NCBI GenBank assembly: GCA_947359465.1
Contig: OX375879.1
Location: 123,598,486-123,662,485, forward strand
Length of the DNA stretch: 64,000 nucleotides
DNA from: Metellina segmentata
Lineage: Eukaryota; Arthropoda; Arachnida; Araneae; Tetragnathidae
Reading direction: 5' to 3'
This document shows, piece by piece, positions 30,747 through 41,543 of this stretch (the first letter of the stretch is position 1; the number at the start of each line of letters is the position of its first letter). The notes under the pieces were generated by a model that saw only the letters and a program-made list of their open reading frames with translations, ran no database searches and was not told where the DNA came from. The translations under genes and the position numbers were made by a program.

Positions 30747-31535
30747 CACTCATTGCCATAAAAATTTGCGCACCAAGAAAGTGTCGTCAAAATGAAACGA
30801 AATTTTACACATGTAAGTATTACTTTGATATAAGTGAGTGATTAGAAAATCAAAGAAAAAGGATCATTTATTGCAGAAAAAAGTACAAATGAACGGAAGT
30901 TTTAGTACTCTGTTGGACCCACTCTAGCGCGAATGCATGATGCGATACGAGCAGGCATTGAGGCATATAAGTTCCGTATTTTGTCCTGAGACATCTCGTT
31001 CCACAATTGCTGTAAACGCGCCTCTAGTTCGACCAAACTCGTAGGGTGTCCAATTTGCCGTGCCAAATGATCTCAGATATGCTCAATTGGTGACAAATCT
31101 GGGGATCGAGCAGGCCAGGAAAGGGTGATAATGTGGCGGAGGCAGTCTTGTGACATCCTTGCTGTGTGTGGACGAGCATTGTCTTGTTGAAAATTGGCTC
31201 CTGGGAGCCCTGCCATAAGTGGCATAACATGTGGCTGAAGGATGCCATGGACGTACCGCTGGGCTATCATTGTGCTATGGATCAATATTAGAGGTGACCG
31301 TGTATCTTAAGCAATGACACCCCATACCATCACACCAGCTGTGGGAGCGGTGTGTCGCTGTAAAGCGAAGGCAGGATTGAGGCGTTCACCACAAGACCTC
31401 CACACACGAACACGACTGTCATCACTGCTCAAATTGAATCTAAATTCGTCGCTGAAGACCATCTGGTTCCATTCCGTTGCAGTCCAATCCCGTCGTGCGC
31501 GACACCACTCCGAACGGAGGCGTCGGTGGGTGGCA
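30747..31535 (-). mobile_element. Tc1-type element, 5'-truncated, transposase C-terminal part
   Basis: Left end after TA: CACTCATTGCCATAAAAATT, with GCGCACCAAGAAA. The minus strand codes MVFSDEFRFNLSSDD (first Asp near 31450), VMVWGVIA, FQQDNARPHTARMSQ (second Asp near 31180), WPARSPDLSPIEHIW (Glu near 31085), then a C-terminal helix region to ARVGPTEY. There is a stop near 31308 and a frame change near 31080. The N-terminal DNA-binding half and the other inverted end are missing: the element joins the tandem array at about 31535. The same terminal sequence occurs at 43880-43928. Confidence 0.75.
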
Positions 31536-31939
31536 ATTCAGTTGAGAATTTTTTTGTTTTGTTAATATATATATATATATAATGAGTTTTTCACAAATTA
31601 ATATCTTGTTAATAACTACACAAACTATTCATAACTTAATTTTAAATAATGTTTTTCTTGGGTAATAAACATAGCCGTCAGGGGGGGGGGTTCAACCCCT
31701 CCCCCATTCAGTTGAGAAAAATTTTGCTAACATTATGTATATATATATATATATATATAAAGAGTTTTTCACAAATGAATCCCTTGTTAACTACACAAAC
31801 TATTCATAACTTAATTTTAATTAATTTAATTTTACTTAATGTTTTACTTGTGTAATAAACATAGCCGTCAGAGGGGAGGGTTGGGGGTTTAACCCTACCC
31901 TCATTCAGTTGGGAAAAATTTTGATAAAATAAATATATA

Positions 31940-32996
31940 TGTTACCGTTAAAGTATATAATGCAGTTATTTCATAGAGTACCTAGTTATTCCATGAAATA
32001 ACTGATCGTGTCCGTTAAAGTGTGTAATATGTTATTAATTTGACACTTTTACTAGTTATTCTATGAAATAACTAGGTATTCTATAAATTAACTAGGTATT
32101 CTATAAATTAACTAATGAGAGACAGGTAAAGTGTAAAATAAACAATTTATCTAAAATGAAATTAAACTAATAAAAGACAATTAAAATGAAAAAGAAGCAA
32201 TTTATCTAATTTATGCAGCGTATAAATGGTATTTATGGAAACGTACCATAAAATCATTTGTTACAACAAGGATTACTAAAATGACAATTATTTCTAAAAC
32301 AAAAAAAATTTTTGTTGACACACTGGGTTTTACACGAACATTTTTTAAATCCCTGACCAGTACCTAAACTTTGAGCTGTAGCAACCGACCGGAGCGATAT
32401 TTCTACATCCGGTACTTCTTCGATTTTAATTAATTTTTGTTCGCAGACACTGAACTGGGATCGGGAATATAATTGTTTTATGCGGCCGTTTCTTGTGCCC
32501 AATTGGAAAAATCCTTCTTCGGTTATTTTTATGATGATAGCTAAAATAGATTTGGCATCACCTTTTCCTCTGTAAACTTCAGGCACTGGGATACGGACGG
32601 TAAACCCCACAGAGGCTTCAGAATGAGATTTATCCGACATTAATTTCATCTTTTTCGCTTGAATTTCTAAACATTTTTTAGACTTTCCTCTTTCTCTTTG
32701 AACATTAAGCAATCAATTAACCGGAATGAACTGGCGACAACACGCTAAACAAGTTCTCTCTCTATGGCCTGGAATAGTTCATAAATGCAAAGGGGTGGAA
32801 GTTAATGTATTTGTCGTGCGAGATATATGATATAGATTATTTTACACTTTAACGGGCTGCAGATCATTATTCTATGAAATAACTAGTTAAACCATGAAAT
32901 ACAAGAGAGTTTTACACTTTAACGGACACGATCAGTTGTATCATGGAATAACTAGGTATTCTATAAAATAACGGATTTCATACTTTAACGAAAACA
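31940..32996 (-). mobile_element. KRBA2/Ginger-like DNA transposon with long TIRs, internally deleted
   Basis: The left end is TGTTACCGTTAAAGTATATA and the right end, reverse complemented, TGTTTTCGTTAAAGTATGAA. The inverted similarity continues about 85 bases through CCTAGTTATTCCATGA and ACTGATCGTGTCCGTTAAAG. TG...CA termini fit the Ginger group (integrase-type transposons). I could not see a clear target duplication. The unit ACTAGGTATTCTATAAATTA repeats just inside the left end (32060-32110). Confidence 0.65.
32254..32712 (-). pseudogene. C-terminal fragment of a KRBA2-like transposon protein
   Basis: A 152-codon minus-strand frame. It has ASVGFTVRIPVPEVYRGKGD, ILAIIIKITEEGFFQLGTRN, then SRSQFSVCEQKLI, VEISLRSVATAQSLGTGQGF and a cysteine-rich tail KKCSCKTQCVNKNFFCFRNN ending CCNK. 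This order matches the C-terminal part of KRAB-A domain-containing protein 2-like proteins of arthropods, which derive from an integrase-type transposon. The integrase core that should precede it is missing; a stop stands directly upstream of 32712. The frame itself is intact. Confidence 0.65.
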
Positions 32997-33446
32997 GAAA
33001 ATATAATGAGTTTTTCGCAAATTAATCCCTTGAAAACAACACAAACTATTCATAACTTAATATTAATTAATGTTTTACTTGTGTAGTAAACATAGCCGTC
33101 AGGGGGATTGGGATTCAACCCCCCCCCCTTTTGCTAATATATATGTAATGAGTTTTTCACAAATTAATCCCTTGTTAATAACTACACAAGCTATTCATAA
33201 CTTAATTTTAAATAATGTTTTTCTTGTGTAATAAATAAATGTAATCGATGAAACAATGGTACATTAGTTCATAGGCGTAACCAGGGGGAGTTGGGGGTTC
33301 AACCCCTATTCAGTTCGTCATAAAAGATAGTCAAATTTGTTAATGAAGAGCAATCGGAGTTTTAAGCTCTATGGCTATTTAAACAATATTATATAAAAAT
33401 AAAAATTATTTTTACACTCATAATATAAATGCCGTAAAAAGCTGAT

Positions 33447-34822
33447 CCATGTATAAGCCGAGGGTGCGTGTTTTCTTCAAAAATTTACCCAAATTTCAAA
33501 ACCTGTATTTAAAGCGAAATAAAAATTACATTTTTTTTTGTGACGTTCAAACCATACGTTTTAACGCCATGAGGGCGTAATGTCGCCAAGAAGGTAAAAC
33601 GGGTGGAATATTTTCCCATCAAATCGTTGTAAAGTAAAACGCTACTTGCCAACGATGATAGCTTTAACCTGCTAATGCTTTTCCACAGTGTCCTGCTCCT
33701 TCCACAGTGTCCTGCACAGTATCCAGCTCCTGATAATGACCTCTGACGGGGTGATTGACAGGTGTTGATGTACTGGACATTAGGATTCAAAAGAGGGAAG
33801 GGATTCATTATGGCTCTTAAAAGAAACTCGGGTAGGGTCTAAATAAGATTTAACTCTCCAACTGTTCGACACGATTTAACTTGGCAGTAAAGATGTGCAA
33901 TGATGAGCGTTCTGAACTTTAAACCGCAGGTTTCACTGCAAGGTTGTCTGTTCGCCTTCTTTCCAAAGGTGACCGCTAATGATCTTAAATTAAACTCGGG
34001 TAGGGTCTAAATGAACAATAATGATATTTCCCAGTGTCCCGCACCTGATGACGGACCTCTGACTGGGTGATTGACAGATGATCAGTTCAACAATGGTCAA
34101 GGGGAGCGGCTGGGGCTTGGTAATTTTTTTTATCAGTGCCACTTATCTTCGCCGTGCAGCCTAAAACATGTGCGGTACATAAAGTTTCAAAAGGGGGAGC
34201 GGGCTAATTGACCCTTCGCAGCGATGCGTATGAAGAAATTATAGTAGGGAAATGGCATTAGAACTGATGAGGATACACATTAGGACATCCCAATGAGTGA
34301 AGCCGAATTTTACGAACTATTCGGAAACTCTGATTCAGACACGGAATTTGAAGGATTTATATGACTTATTTTTCTCTTTTTGCTTAAAAGCTGCATTCAA
34401 AACGTAAGTTAAAATACTTTAAAAATTGGAACAGCTGTTGGATTCGGATCAGAGTCCGGATGGCACGAAGTAAAAAAAAAGGGTTGCTTTCCCACCACCC
34501 GTTGGAGTTGCTATAAAAATCGTTAATTGCTCGTAAAGAATTCGAAGTTGCTGCCACCGGAGGGATATCCGAATCCAACAGCTGTATCAAAAAATGTTCC
34601 CTTTCCAATTGTTATTTTTATATGCTAATAAATTACGGTGTTCAATTATCATTTTGTGTCTATATTTGGCGATAGTTAGCGATTTATCGCTTGCGCCCGG
34701 CTTAAGGAAATGTACCTTAATTATTATTTGCGAAATTAGTGGATCTGTATAAAGGCCGACCCCCCCCCCTCTCCCCACATTAGCTTTAGAAAAAGTTCTA
34801 AAAATTCTCGGCTTATACACGG
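33447..34822 (+). mobile_element. TIR element, possibly pogo-like, degraded
   Basis: Ends CCATGTATAAGCCGAG (33447) and, reverse complemented from 34822, CCGTGTATAAGCCGAG: 15 of 16 match. Inside, two segments are each present twice: CTCGGGTAGGGTCTAAAT (near 33827 and 33993) and CTCTGACxGGGTGATTGACA (near 33750 and 34063). A partial extra end (GTATAAAGGCCGAC) is near 34747. A short frame at 34293-34364 codes an acidic tail (MSEAEFYELFGNSDSDTEFE), like the C-terminal tails of pogo-type transposases. Confidence 0.45.
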
Positions 34823-35614
34823 AAATATACGTAAATGCACGACAAAAGTGAAATTTTTATTCACTTGATTTTTATGTTTAACAACTTAGAATATGTTTTT
34901 TGAAGAACCAACTCGGAAAATGTTTATATGTATTTATCACAGCAAAAACTAATTAATTTATCCAAATGTTTATAGTTCATGAAGTTCTAGTGATTATTTT
35001 TATATTCTTTCTAATTTTATGATAATCTAAAAATCCGAATGTATGTGCATTCTTACCAATGATGTTTTTTATTTCAATAATTGTAATATATGTTGTCACT
35101 GATTTACTATATTTTGTTTCACAAATTTTAAAAACAGATGGTTCGGATTAACTAAACTCGGATGAACGGGGGGTTTGAATTAGCAAGGTTTTAGTGTAAT
35201 TCAAGACTATCCTTAAATAATTTGTTGTTAAACCAAACAATGTGTTTCTCATGTATGATACTATAAAATAACATTGTTTAAAACGACTTTATTTGAAATA
35301 AAAGTGACTAACATTTGCTAGACGCAAAATTTGTCATAATTTTATCAATGTTCTATGTAAAAAAGTATCAATATATCGTGTGATTTTTAACATACAAATA
35401 CGAAAATTTCCCTGCGAAGGTCTCCAGATGCTTCACCTTTTTATGGGTGAACAGTTCATACTTCTCAGGACGAGAATTCCTCCCCCCTTAATCATCAACC
35501 CTAGTCACGCCTATGCTTCTGTGATGTTTCTTCCAATACTGATGAATGATTTCATGTCTTAATCTCATCATAAATATTACAGTTGCATGTAGTTATTCAC
35601 AAGTATATAATTAA
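34823..35614. other. AT-rich stretch without gene
   Basis: No coding similarity. Near 35485-35512, CCCCCCTTAATCATCAACCC and CACGCCTATG resemble the ends of the array units at 31.5-33.3 kb and the segment at 43.65 kb, so a fragment of that MITE family may be here. Confidence 0.35.
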
Positions 35615-35618
35615 TACA

Positions 35619-35972
35619 TGTAACATATATGTTTTAAGCACCCAACTGTTGGTTTCGAAAGAGACCAATAGATGGCGCCTGGGAGGTTCCTCCACCAATG
35701 CGCAGTTAAGTTGCGCAGATGTATTTTCAAGGGAGCCCCGGATGTACGAGAAGTGTGATGTGACGCTTTGATGTGAAAAAGACGCGATCCGACTCAGTCG
35801 CGGCCTTCATGTAGATAGAGTCAATGATTGCTGTTAATAAATCGCAGTAATTACGACCAGGCAGTCCTGTCGGTTTATTAAATCCACCACCCACACACAT
35901 ATTCGTAAGTTGCCCGGCGCTCGAGTTGAATAATGCTGCAAAAGGTTCCTTCAGCCCAGCCGAGCACCTACA
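35619..35972 (+). repeat. 5' LTR of gypsy-A
   Basis: TGTAACATATATG...CACCTACA, 354 bp, identical to the 3' LTR except at one site. Contains AATAAA near 35837 (CTGTTAATAAATCGC), likely used for RNA 3' processing in the 3' LTR. Start and end are fixed by the second copy. Confidence 0.95.
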
Positions 35973-35973
35973 T

Positions 35974-35990
35974 TGGCGCCCAACCAGTGG
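35974..35990 (+). promoter_or_regulatory. Primer-binding site of gypsy-A
   Basis: TGGCGCCCAACCAGTGG begins two bases after the LTR end. TGGCGCC is the complement of a tRNA 3' end with CCA; the first bases agree with lysine-tRNA-type primer sites, but the rest differs, so the tRNA is not assigned firmly. Confidence 0.75.
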
Positions 35991-36234
35991 CCGGATTGAT
36001 GAATTGACGGAAATGGTGCCTGGAAATCGCTGGTAGTGTTCCGCAGAAGCAACACTTTACAGTCTGGAGATCGCGGCAAATCGGGAAAAGCGTTCGCTTG
36101 GATTTGCCTACACGTGGAATTGACGGGAAGCGGTCGCTTGGAGTCGTCGCACGTGGAAAGAGAGCCATTCTACAGGAAAGTGATAATCCGGAACATCGTC
36201 TTTCTTGGACCCAGATAAGAAATTTGATTGATTT

Positions 36235-36960
36235 TTCAAGTTGTCTAACTTTGTAAATTTAGTGTGATTCAAGTTTCGATTTAACTTTAACTTGTATAAC
36301 TTTGTAAAGTTAGTGTGTTTCAAGTTTCGATTTAACTTCAACTTGAAAATTTATCGATTTAGAGTGATTCAAGTTTCGATTTAACTTCAGCTTGAAGAAA
36401 TTTATCGATTTAGGGTGATTCAAGTTTTGATTTAACTTCAACTTGCATAAATTGGTAATTAGAAGTGCTGCATCGCATATGAATCGGAATTGGTTTTGAA
36501 TTATATGAGTTAAAATTGCTTTATGATATATGAGAGACTAGGGAGTAAGATTTATAGTGTTAATATTTTTTGTGTTCTCTCTTTAATTAGAAATGCTGCA
36601 TCGCATAGAAATCTCAATTATTGTGATTCAAGTTTCGATTTAACTTCAACTTGCATAAATTGGTAATTAGAAATGCTGCATCGCATATGAATCGGAATTC
36701 GTTTTGAATTATTTGAGTTAAAATTGCTTCATGATATATGAGAGACAAGGGAGTAAGTTTTATAGTGTTAATATTTTTGTGTTCTCTCTTTAATTAGAAA
36801 TGCTGCATCGCATATGAATCTCAATTATTTTGAATTATATGAGTTATAATGGTTACATGATATATGCGGCTAAGGTATAAGATTTAGTGCATATGTATTG
36901 TGTGTTCTATCTTTTTAGGGTATAAGATTTAGTGCTAGTATTGTGTGTTCTCTTTTAGAG
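36235..36960 (+). repeat. Two tandem repeat families in the gypsy-A leader
   Basis: First family: GTGATTCAAGTTTCGATTTAAC recurs about four times at 36260-36440, period near 60, with a fifth copy near 36620. Second family: TTAGAAATGCTGCATCGCAT followed by TTTTGAATTATATGAGTTA and a GTGTTCTCTCTTTAATTAG end, about three units of roughly 130-190 bases at 36465-36900. They fill most of the 1.1 kb between the primer site and the start codon. Confidence 0.8.
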
Positions 36961-37091
36961 TATAGGATTTATTGCATATATTTTTGTCGTTCATATATAT
37001 TGTATGAAATCTAGTACTTTCATTTAGTCATTTAAAAATCTATTTTCAAAATTCATTGTAAGAGGAACCTCAAATTGGTTAAAAGCTGGTT

Positions 37092-40000
37092 TTGAAAACA
37101 AAAATGACATTTTTGGCTAAAGGTAGACGGGAGGATCTTAGGATCCTAGCAGAGGAACTAGGGGAGGTCTTAAGAGAAAATCTGAAAATCTTTGAGCTAA
37201 AGGATATTATTGTCAATTCAGAGCATTATGAAGAAACATTCGCAAAAGAACTCCTGAAAACAATCATAGAGAACAGAGAATCTGAAAGGGAAAGAACTTT
37301 TGAACTGGAAAAATCCGAAAAGGAAAGAACTTTTGAACTGGAGAAAGCCGAAAAGGAAAGAACTTTTGAACTGGAGAAAGCCGAAAAGGAAAGAGTTTTT
37401 GAACTCGAAAAGATAAAGTTGCAACTTGAAGCTCAGTCTGTGAATTTGACCACAGAAACTGGGCTCGAAAGGGAAAGTGAAAACCCTAAATGGGAATTGA
37501 GAAAACTAATTCCTAGCTTCAACCCAAAAGATGACGATATGGGTCTCTTCCTTAACATTTTTGAAAGACAGTTAAAGTTCATAAAAGTACCAGAGGATCA
37601 GTGGGTGGCTTATCTGATAGGAGCCCTACCACCAGATGTAGCTAAACTGATTGCAAGAGAGCCAGAAGAGGAGTCTAGAGATTACAGATACATCAGGGAA
37701 ATGCTTCTGAAACGTTACAAACTCAGTGCCGAAAAATTCAGGCAGTTGTTCTCTCAACATAAAAAGACACATGAGAGCACCTGGAGAGATTTTTACTTCG
37801 AGCTGAGGACTTATTTTGAGGGATGGCTATCTGAACTGCACATCCAGGATTTTGATCAACTCAAGGATCTAATAATATCTGACCAGATGAAGAGGAGAAC
37901 CCCTCCAGAAGTTAAAGAACATTTCCTTGATGAGTGGGCCGACTGCACTTCCCCTAAGGAACTTGCAGAAAAACTAGAGTCGTTCGACAATTTGCGAAGT
38001 AATATGAAGAAGGACCCTAATCCTGATTTCAAGAAGAGAGTTTTCAATAAACATAAGGATGAAGTTTCCAGAATGGGAAATTCGAAGAACCAGTTTTATC
38101 AGAAAAGGTTTGAAAGGCCGAGGCAAGAAACGAACCAAGAGGAGCGACCTGCTATAAGATGCTATGGATGTAATGAACCAGGTTATATAAAAGCCCGATG
38201 CCCAAAGTGTAATCCATCTGTGCAGAATAACCCGGCTCGAATTGGTTGCGTCCAACTACATTCTAGTACAGCTGAGTCATCTCCAGTTGCAGTGCTGAGA
38301 GTGAGCATCAATGGAATATGTGAAACAGCATGTGCTGACTCTGGAGCGAGTCACTCCATCGCTGGTGAAGCACTGTACTACCTCTTGCGAGAGCAGGGAG
38401 CGGAATTTATTTCTACTCATCTTAGCATATCCCTCGCGGATGGACACAAGTCGGAAATGACAGTTTACACTACCCTTGTGACCGTGGAGCTTGAAGGAAG
38501 ATTCTTTTCAACCACTTTGATTGCATTACCCGAAGCCAAAGAAAACCGAACACTTTTGGGAACGGATTTTTTGAAGATATCTGGCGTAGTTCTAAATATA
38601 AAAGAAGGAGACTGGTTTTTCGGCGATAGTCCTCGCCACAAATACCCATTTGCAGAACAAATGAAATCTGTGTCATTTAAGAAATTCGGAAACGAGATTA
38701 AAATTAATTCGTGCTCACTTCGAGAGGTGGAAGGCCTTGCCCTTACGTCAACTCAGCGTGAAACGATGAACTGTCTCCTTAACGAGTATGAAAGGTCTTT
38801 TCATCCAGGGGGAGAGGCTACCCCTTTCATTGAACACCGGATAGACACTATGGACCATCCACCTGTTGCAGTACCTCCGTACAGAGTTTCCCCAGTAAAG
38901 AAAAGTATAATGAAAAACGAGATAGAGAGAATGTTGGAAGAAGGCATAATTGAGGACTGCGAGTCACCATATGCGGCTCCTGTGGTTCTGATCCCAAAAC
39001 CAAATGGAACCTACAGATTTTGCGTTGATTATCGCAAACTGAATGCCATTACGAAGACTGATACCTATCCTCTTCCACTCATTGACGACTTGCTCCACGA
39101 AGCCAAGCATACATCCTACATGTCAACGATTGACTTGCGAGCGGGTTACCATCAAGTTAACGTGGCAGTTACAGACCGTGACAAGACTGCTTTCACCTGT
39201 CCCTTTGGCACTTACCGTTTTATCAGGATGCCTTTCGGGCTGAAAAACGCACCAGCAACCTTCCAAAGACTCATTGATCGTTTCAGAGGGGGTCTGAAAG
39301 ACATGCACTTGCTGTCTTACCTTGACGACATAATTGTCTTGTCAGAGACCTTTGAAGAGCATCTCTCACACTTGAGAGCTGTATTTGAGCGACTCCTTCA
39401 ATTTAAGTTGCATGCCAACCGGGAAAAATGCAACTTTGGATGCTCTAAGGTCAAATACCTAGGTCATTGGATAACTCCATCCGGACTCCAGGCTGACCCT
39501 GAAAAGACTTCCGCTATCCAGTTAATGCCAAATCCTAGAAATGTGAAACAGGTCCAATCGTTTCTGCAAACTTGTTCTTGGTATCGCCGTTTCATCCCTA
39601 ACTTTTCTGAAATTGCTAGACCCCTTAGTAATTTGACGAAGAAAAATGCCTCATGGAAATGGACAGAAGAAGAACAGAAGGCTTTCATCACCTTAAAAGA
39701 GTTGTTGATCACTCCCCCTATTCTCAAGCAAAGTGATCCATCAAAGCCCTTCATAATCCGAACGGATGCCAGTAGTTACGCCCTGGGTGCCGTCCTAATT
39801 CAAGGAGACCCTCCTGAAGAACATCCCGTAGAATATGCTAGCAGACTCCTTCTTCCTGCTGAACGAAATTATTCTACCACTGAGCGTGAGGCCCTAGCTG
39901 TTGTCTGGGCCCTGGGGAAGTTTCGCGGTTACATCGAGGGACAAAAGATCACCATAGCCTCTGACCATCAACCTCTGAGGTGGTTGATGAGCCTGAAATC

Positions 40001-41543
40001 TCCAACTGGGAGGTTAGCCAGATGGGCATTGCAGATCCAATCCCACAATCTGCAAATAGTATATATTCCAGGAAAGGCTAATGTTGTGGCTGACTTGTTG
40101 TCTCGCCCTTTGTGTGAACACACCGAAGATCATTGTGATATCTGTATGGTATCTGTTGACATTCCCACTAGAAGTTCCAGTGACATAAGAGAAGAACAAT
40201 TGAAAGATGACGAGCTAAAGAAGATTATAGACTGTTTTGAAAGCGTAGAGAAAAGCGCAGATTTTGCAAATTGGACCGATAGAGGGTACATCATGAATCA
40301 AGGTGTGCTCTATCGTTTTTCCCCCGACTCCGATTCGGAAGAAGCCCAGCTGGTCGTTCTTCTTCAGGAACGGAAGAGGGTATTAGAAGAATACCATGAT
40401 GCTCCATCCGCAGGACACTATGGCGTTGAGGGCACATATCATCGGATTGCCCAGAGATACTTTTGGCCTGGTTTGCGTAAATCCATTGCTGAACACGTCA
40501 AAAGTTGCGTGGAATGTGCCCGTTTTAAAGCCTCGAACCAGAAGCCTTCTGGACTGCTCAGAACTCCCATATACAATCAGCGCTTTGAAACCTTAGCGAT
40601 TGATCTGTTCGGACCTCTACCTGACTCAAAGGATGGAAACAAATGGATTTTTATAGTCGAAGACTGTTGCACCAAATGGGTTGAACTATTTGCATTACCC
40701 AATGCCACTGCCAAGGAATGCGCTGTAACTCTCATCGAAGAAGTTTTCCTAAGATATGGAATCCCCAGGCGTGTCATTGGCGACAACGGAACGCAATTCA
40801 TTAGTGCTACAATGCAACAAGTCTGTTACATTCTTGGAATCAAACAGGAGTTGATACCTGTATATCACCCACAAGCTAACCCTGTGGAGCGAAAGAATCG
40901 GGACCTAAAGCCTCGTCTGGCTATTCTTGTGGGAAATGATCACACTGCATGGTCTGAGAAGTTGCCCATCATTCGTTTCGCCATGAACTCATCCAGATGT
41001 TCGACCACGGGCCAGACTGCAGCTTTTCTTCATTTTGGTCGAGAACTTAAAACCACAGACGATGTCCAACATGACCTTCGCTCTATTGTCTCAAATGATA
41101 ATTTTGTACCCGAAATTACCCCTTATCTTCAGAAATTTGCCAACCTAAGCACGGAAGTACAGTTATCCATGGAGAAAAGACAAGACCAGAGAAAAGCCTG
41201 TGCGGATAAGGGAAGAAGTTCAGGACCGAGCTTTTCTCCGGGCGATTCTGTTTGGGTGACACTCCACCCTGTTAGTAATGCCAAAAAGAAACGAACAAGC
41301 AAGTTCATGCCTCGGAGGGACGGTCCCTATGTCATTCTCACTCAGCGATCACCTACTACTTATCAAATTGCTAATCCAGACTCTCCTGAAGTCTCAATGG
41401 GAGTTTATCACTCATCGGCTTTAAGACCTTGCCTTGATTCCGATGCTCGGCCTTTGACGCCCTTACGAAAGCGTGGGCGTCCAAAGCGAAAGCATTCTGG
41501 TTCCTTGCCGGGACGTCGGCGAAACCAGAGGGGGAGTATGTAA
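37092..41543 (+). CDS. Gypsy-A gag-pol polyprotein, intact
   Basis: One open frame of 1483 codons. Residues about 61-113: coiled coil made of a repeated EKERTFELEKA unit. About 131-298: SCAN-like gag. At 357: a zinc knuckle CYGCNEPGYIKARC with Tyr in place of the usual His. At 416: ADSGAS, the aspartic protease active site. Reverse transcriptase with YLDD at 743-746. RNase H with D892, E933 and D958. Integrase with an HH-CC zinc region from 1102, D1171, D1231 and E1266 (35-residue spacing), then a GPY-type module (RRDGPYVILT) and a basic tail. The stop TAA (41541-41543) lies in the first bases of the 3' LTR. The start is the first ATG after the leader repeats. All catalytic residues are present, so it may be active. 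Confidence 0.95.
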   Translation: MKTKMTFLAKGRREDLRILAEELGEVLRENLKIFELKDIIVNSEHYEETFAKELLKTIIENRESERERTFELEKSEKERTFELEKAEKERTFELEKAEKERVFELEKIKLQLEAQSVNLTTETGLERESENPKWELRKLIPSFNPKDDDMGLFLNIFERQLKFIKVPEDQWVAYLIGALPPDVAKLIAREPEEESRDYRYIREMLLKRYKLSAEKFRQLFSQHKKTHESTWRDFYFELRTYFEGWLSELHIQDFDQLKDLIISDQMKRRTPPEVKEHFLDEWADCTSPKELAEKLESFDNLRSNMKKDPNPDFKKRVFNKHKDEVSRMGNSKNQFYQKRFERPRQETNQEERPAIRCYGCNEPGYIKARCPKCNPSVQNNPARIGCVQLHSSTAESSPVAVLRVSINGICETACADSGASHSIAGEALYYLLREQGAEFISTHLSISLADGHKSEMTVYTTLVTVELEGRFFSTTLIALPEAKENRTLLGTDFLKISGVVLNIKEGDWFFGDSPRHKYPFAEQMKSVSFKKFGNEIKINSCSLREVEGLALTSTQRETMNCLLNEYERSFHPGGEATPFIEHRIDTMDHPPVAVPPYRVSPVKKSIMKNEIERMLEEGIIEDCESPYAAPVVLIPKPNGTYRFCVDYRKLNAITKTDTYPLPLIDDLLHEAKHTSYMSTIDLRAGYHQVNVAVTDRDKTAFTCPFGTYRFIRMPFGLKNAPATFQRLIDRFRGGLKDMHLLSYLDDIIVLSETFEEHLSHLRAVFERLLQFKLHANREKCNFGCSKVKYLGHWITPSGLQADPEKTSAIQLMPNPRNVKQVQSFLQTCSWYRRFIPNFSEIARPLSNLTKKNASWKWTEEEQKAFITLKELLITPPILKQSDPSKPFIIRTDASSYALGAVLIQGDPPEEHPVEYASRLLLPAERNYSTTEREALAVVWALGKFRGYIEGQKITIASDHQPLRWLMSLKSPTGRLARWALQIQSHNLQIVYIPGKANVVADLLSRPLCEHTEDHCDICMVSVDIPTRSSSDIREEQLKDDELKKIIDCFESVEKSADFANWTDRGYIMNQGVLYRFSPDSDSEEAQLVVLLQERKRVLEEYHDAPSAGHYGVEGTYHRIAQRYFWPGLRKSIAEHVKSCVECARFKASNQKPSGLLRTPIYNQRFETLAIDLFGPLPDSKDGNKWIFIVEDCCTKWVELFALPNATAKECAVTLIEEVFLRYGIPRRVIGDNGTQFISATMQQVCYILGIKQELIPVYHPQANPVERKNRDLKPRLAILVGNDHTAWSEKLPIIRFAMNSSRCSTTGQTAAFLHFGRELKTTDDVQHDLRSIVSNDNFVPEITPYLQKFANLSTEVQLSMEKRQDQRKACADKGRSSGPSFSPGDSVWVTLHPVSNAKKKRTSKFMPRRDGPYVILTQRSPTTYQIANPDSPEVSMGVYHSSALRPCLDSDARPLTPLRKRGRPKRKHSGSLPGRRRNQRGSM
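41527..41538 (+). promoter_or_regulatory. Polypurine tract of gypsy-A
   Basis: AGAGGGGGAG directly before the 3' LTR (TG at 41539) is the expected primer for plus-strand DNA synthesis. It overlaps the end of the pol frame. Confidence 0.8.

Larger units (their letters stand above)
31536..33325. repeat. Array of roughly 190-bp units with (TA)n and CATAGCCGTCAGGGG
   Basis: About four units start near 31536, 31706, 31903 and 33128. Each contains ATTCAGTTGAGAAAAATTTTG (or part), a TA microsatellite, GAGTTTTTCACAAATTAAT, CTTGTTAATAACTACACAAA, TATTCATAACTTAATTTTAA, AATAAACATAGCCGTCAGGG and a G-run/C-run pair (GGGGTTCAACCCC). A last relative ends at 33325 with CATAGGCGTAACCAGGGGG. Unit 3 is split by the transposon at 31940-32996. 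Similar GGCGTAAC ends occur near 35500 and 43690, so units may be a head-to-tail MITE. Confidence 0.75.

Noticed and set aside
37218..37424. Minus-strand frame of phenylalanine-rich peptide
   Set aside because: It is the mirror of the tandem repeat in gypsy-A gag.
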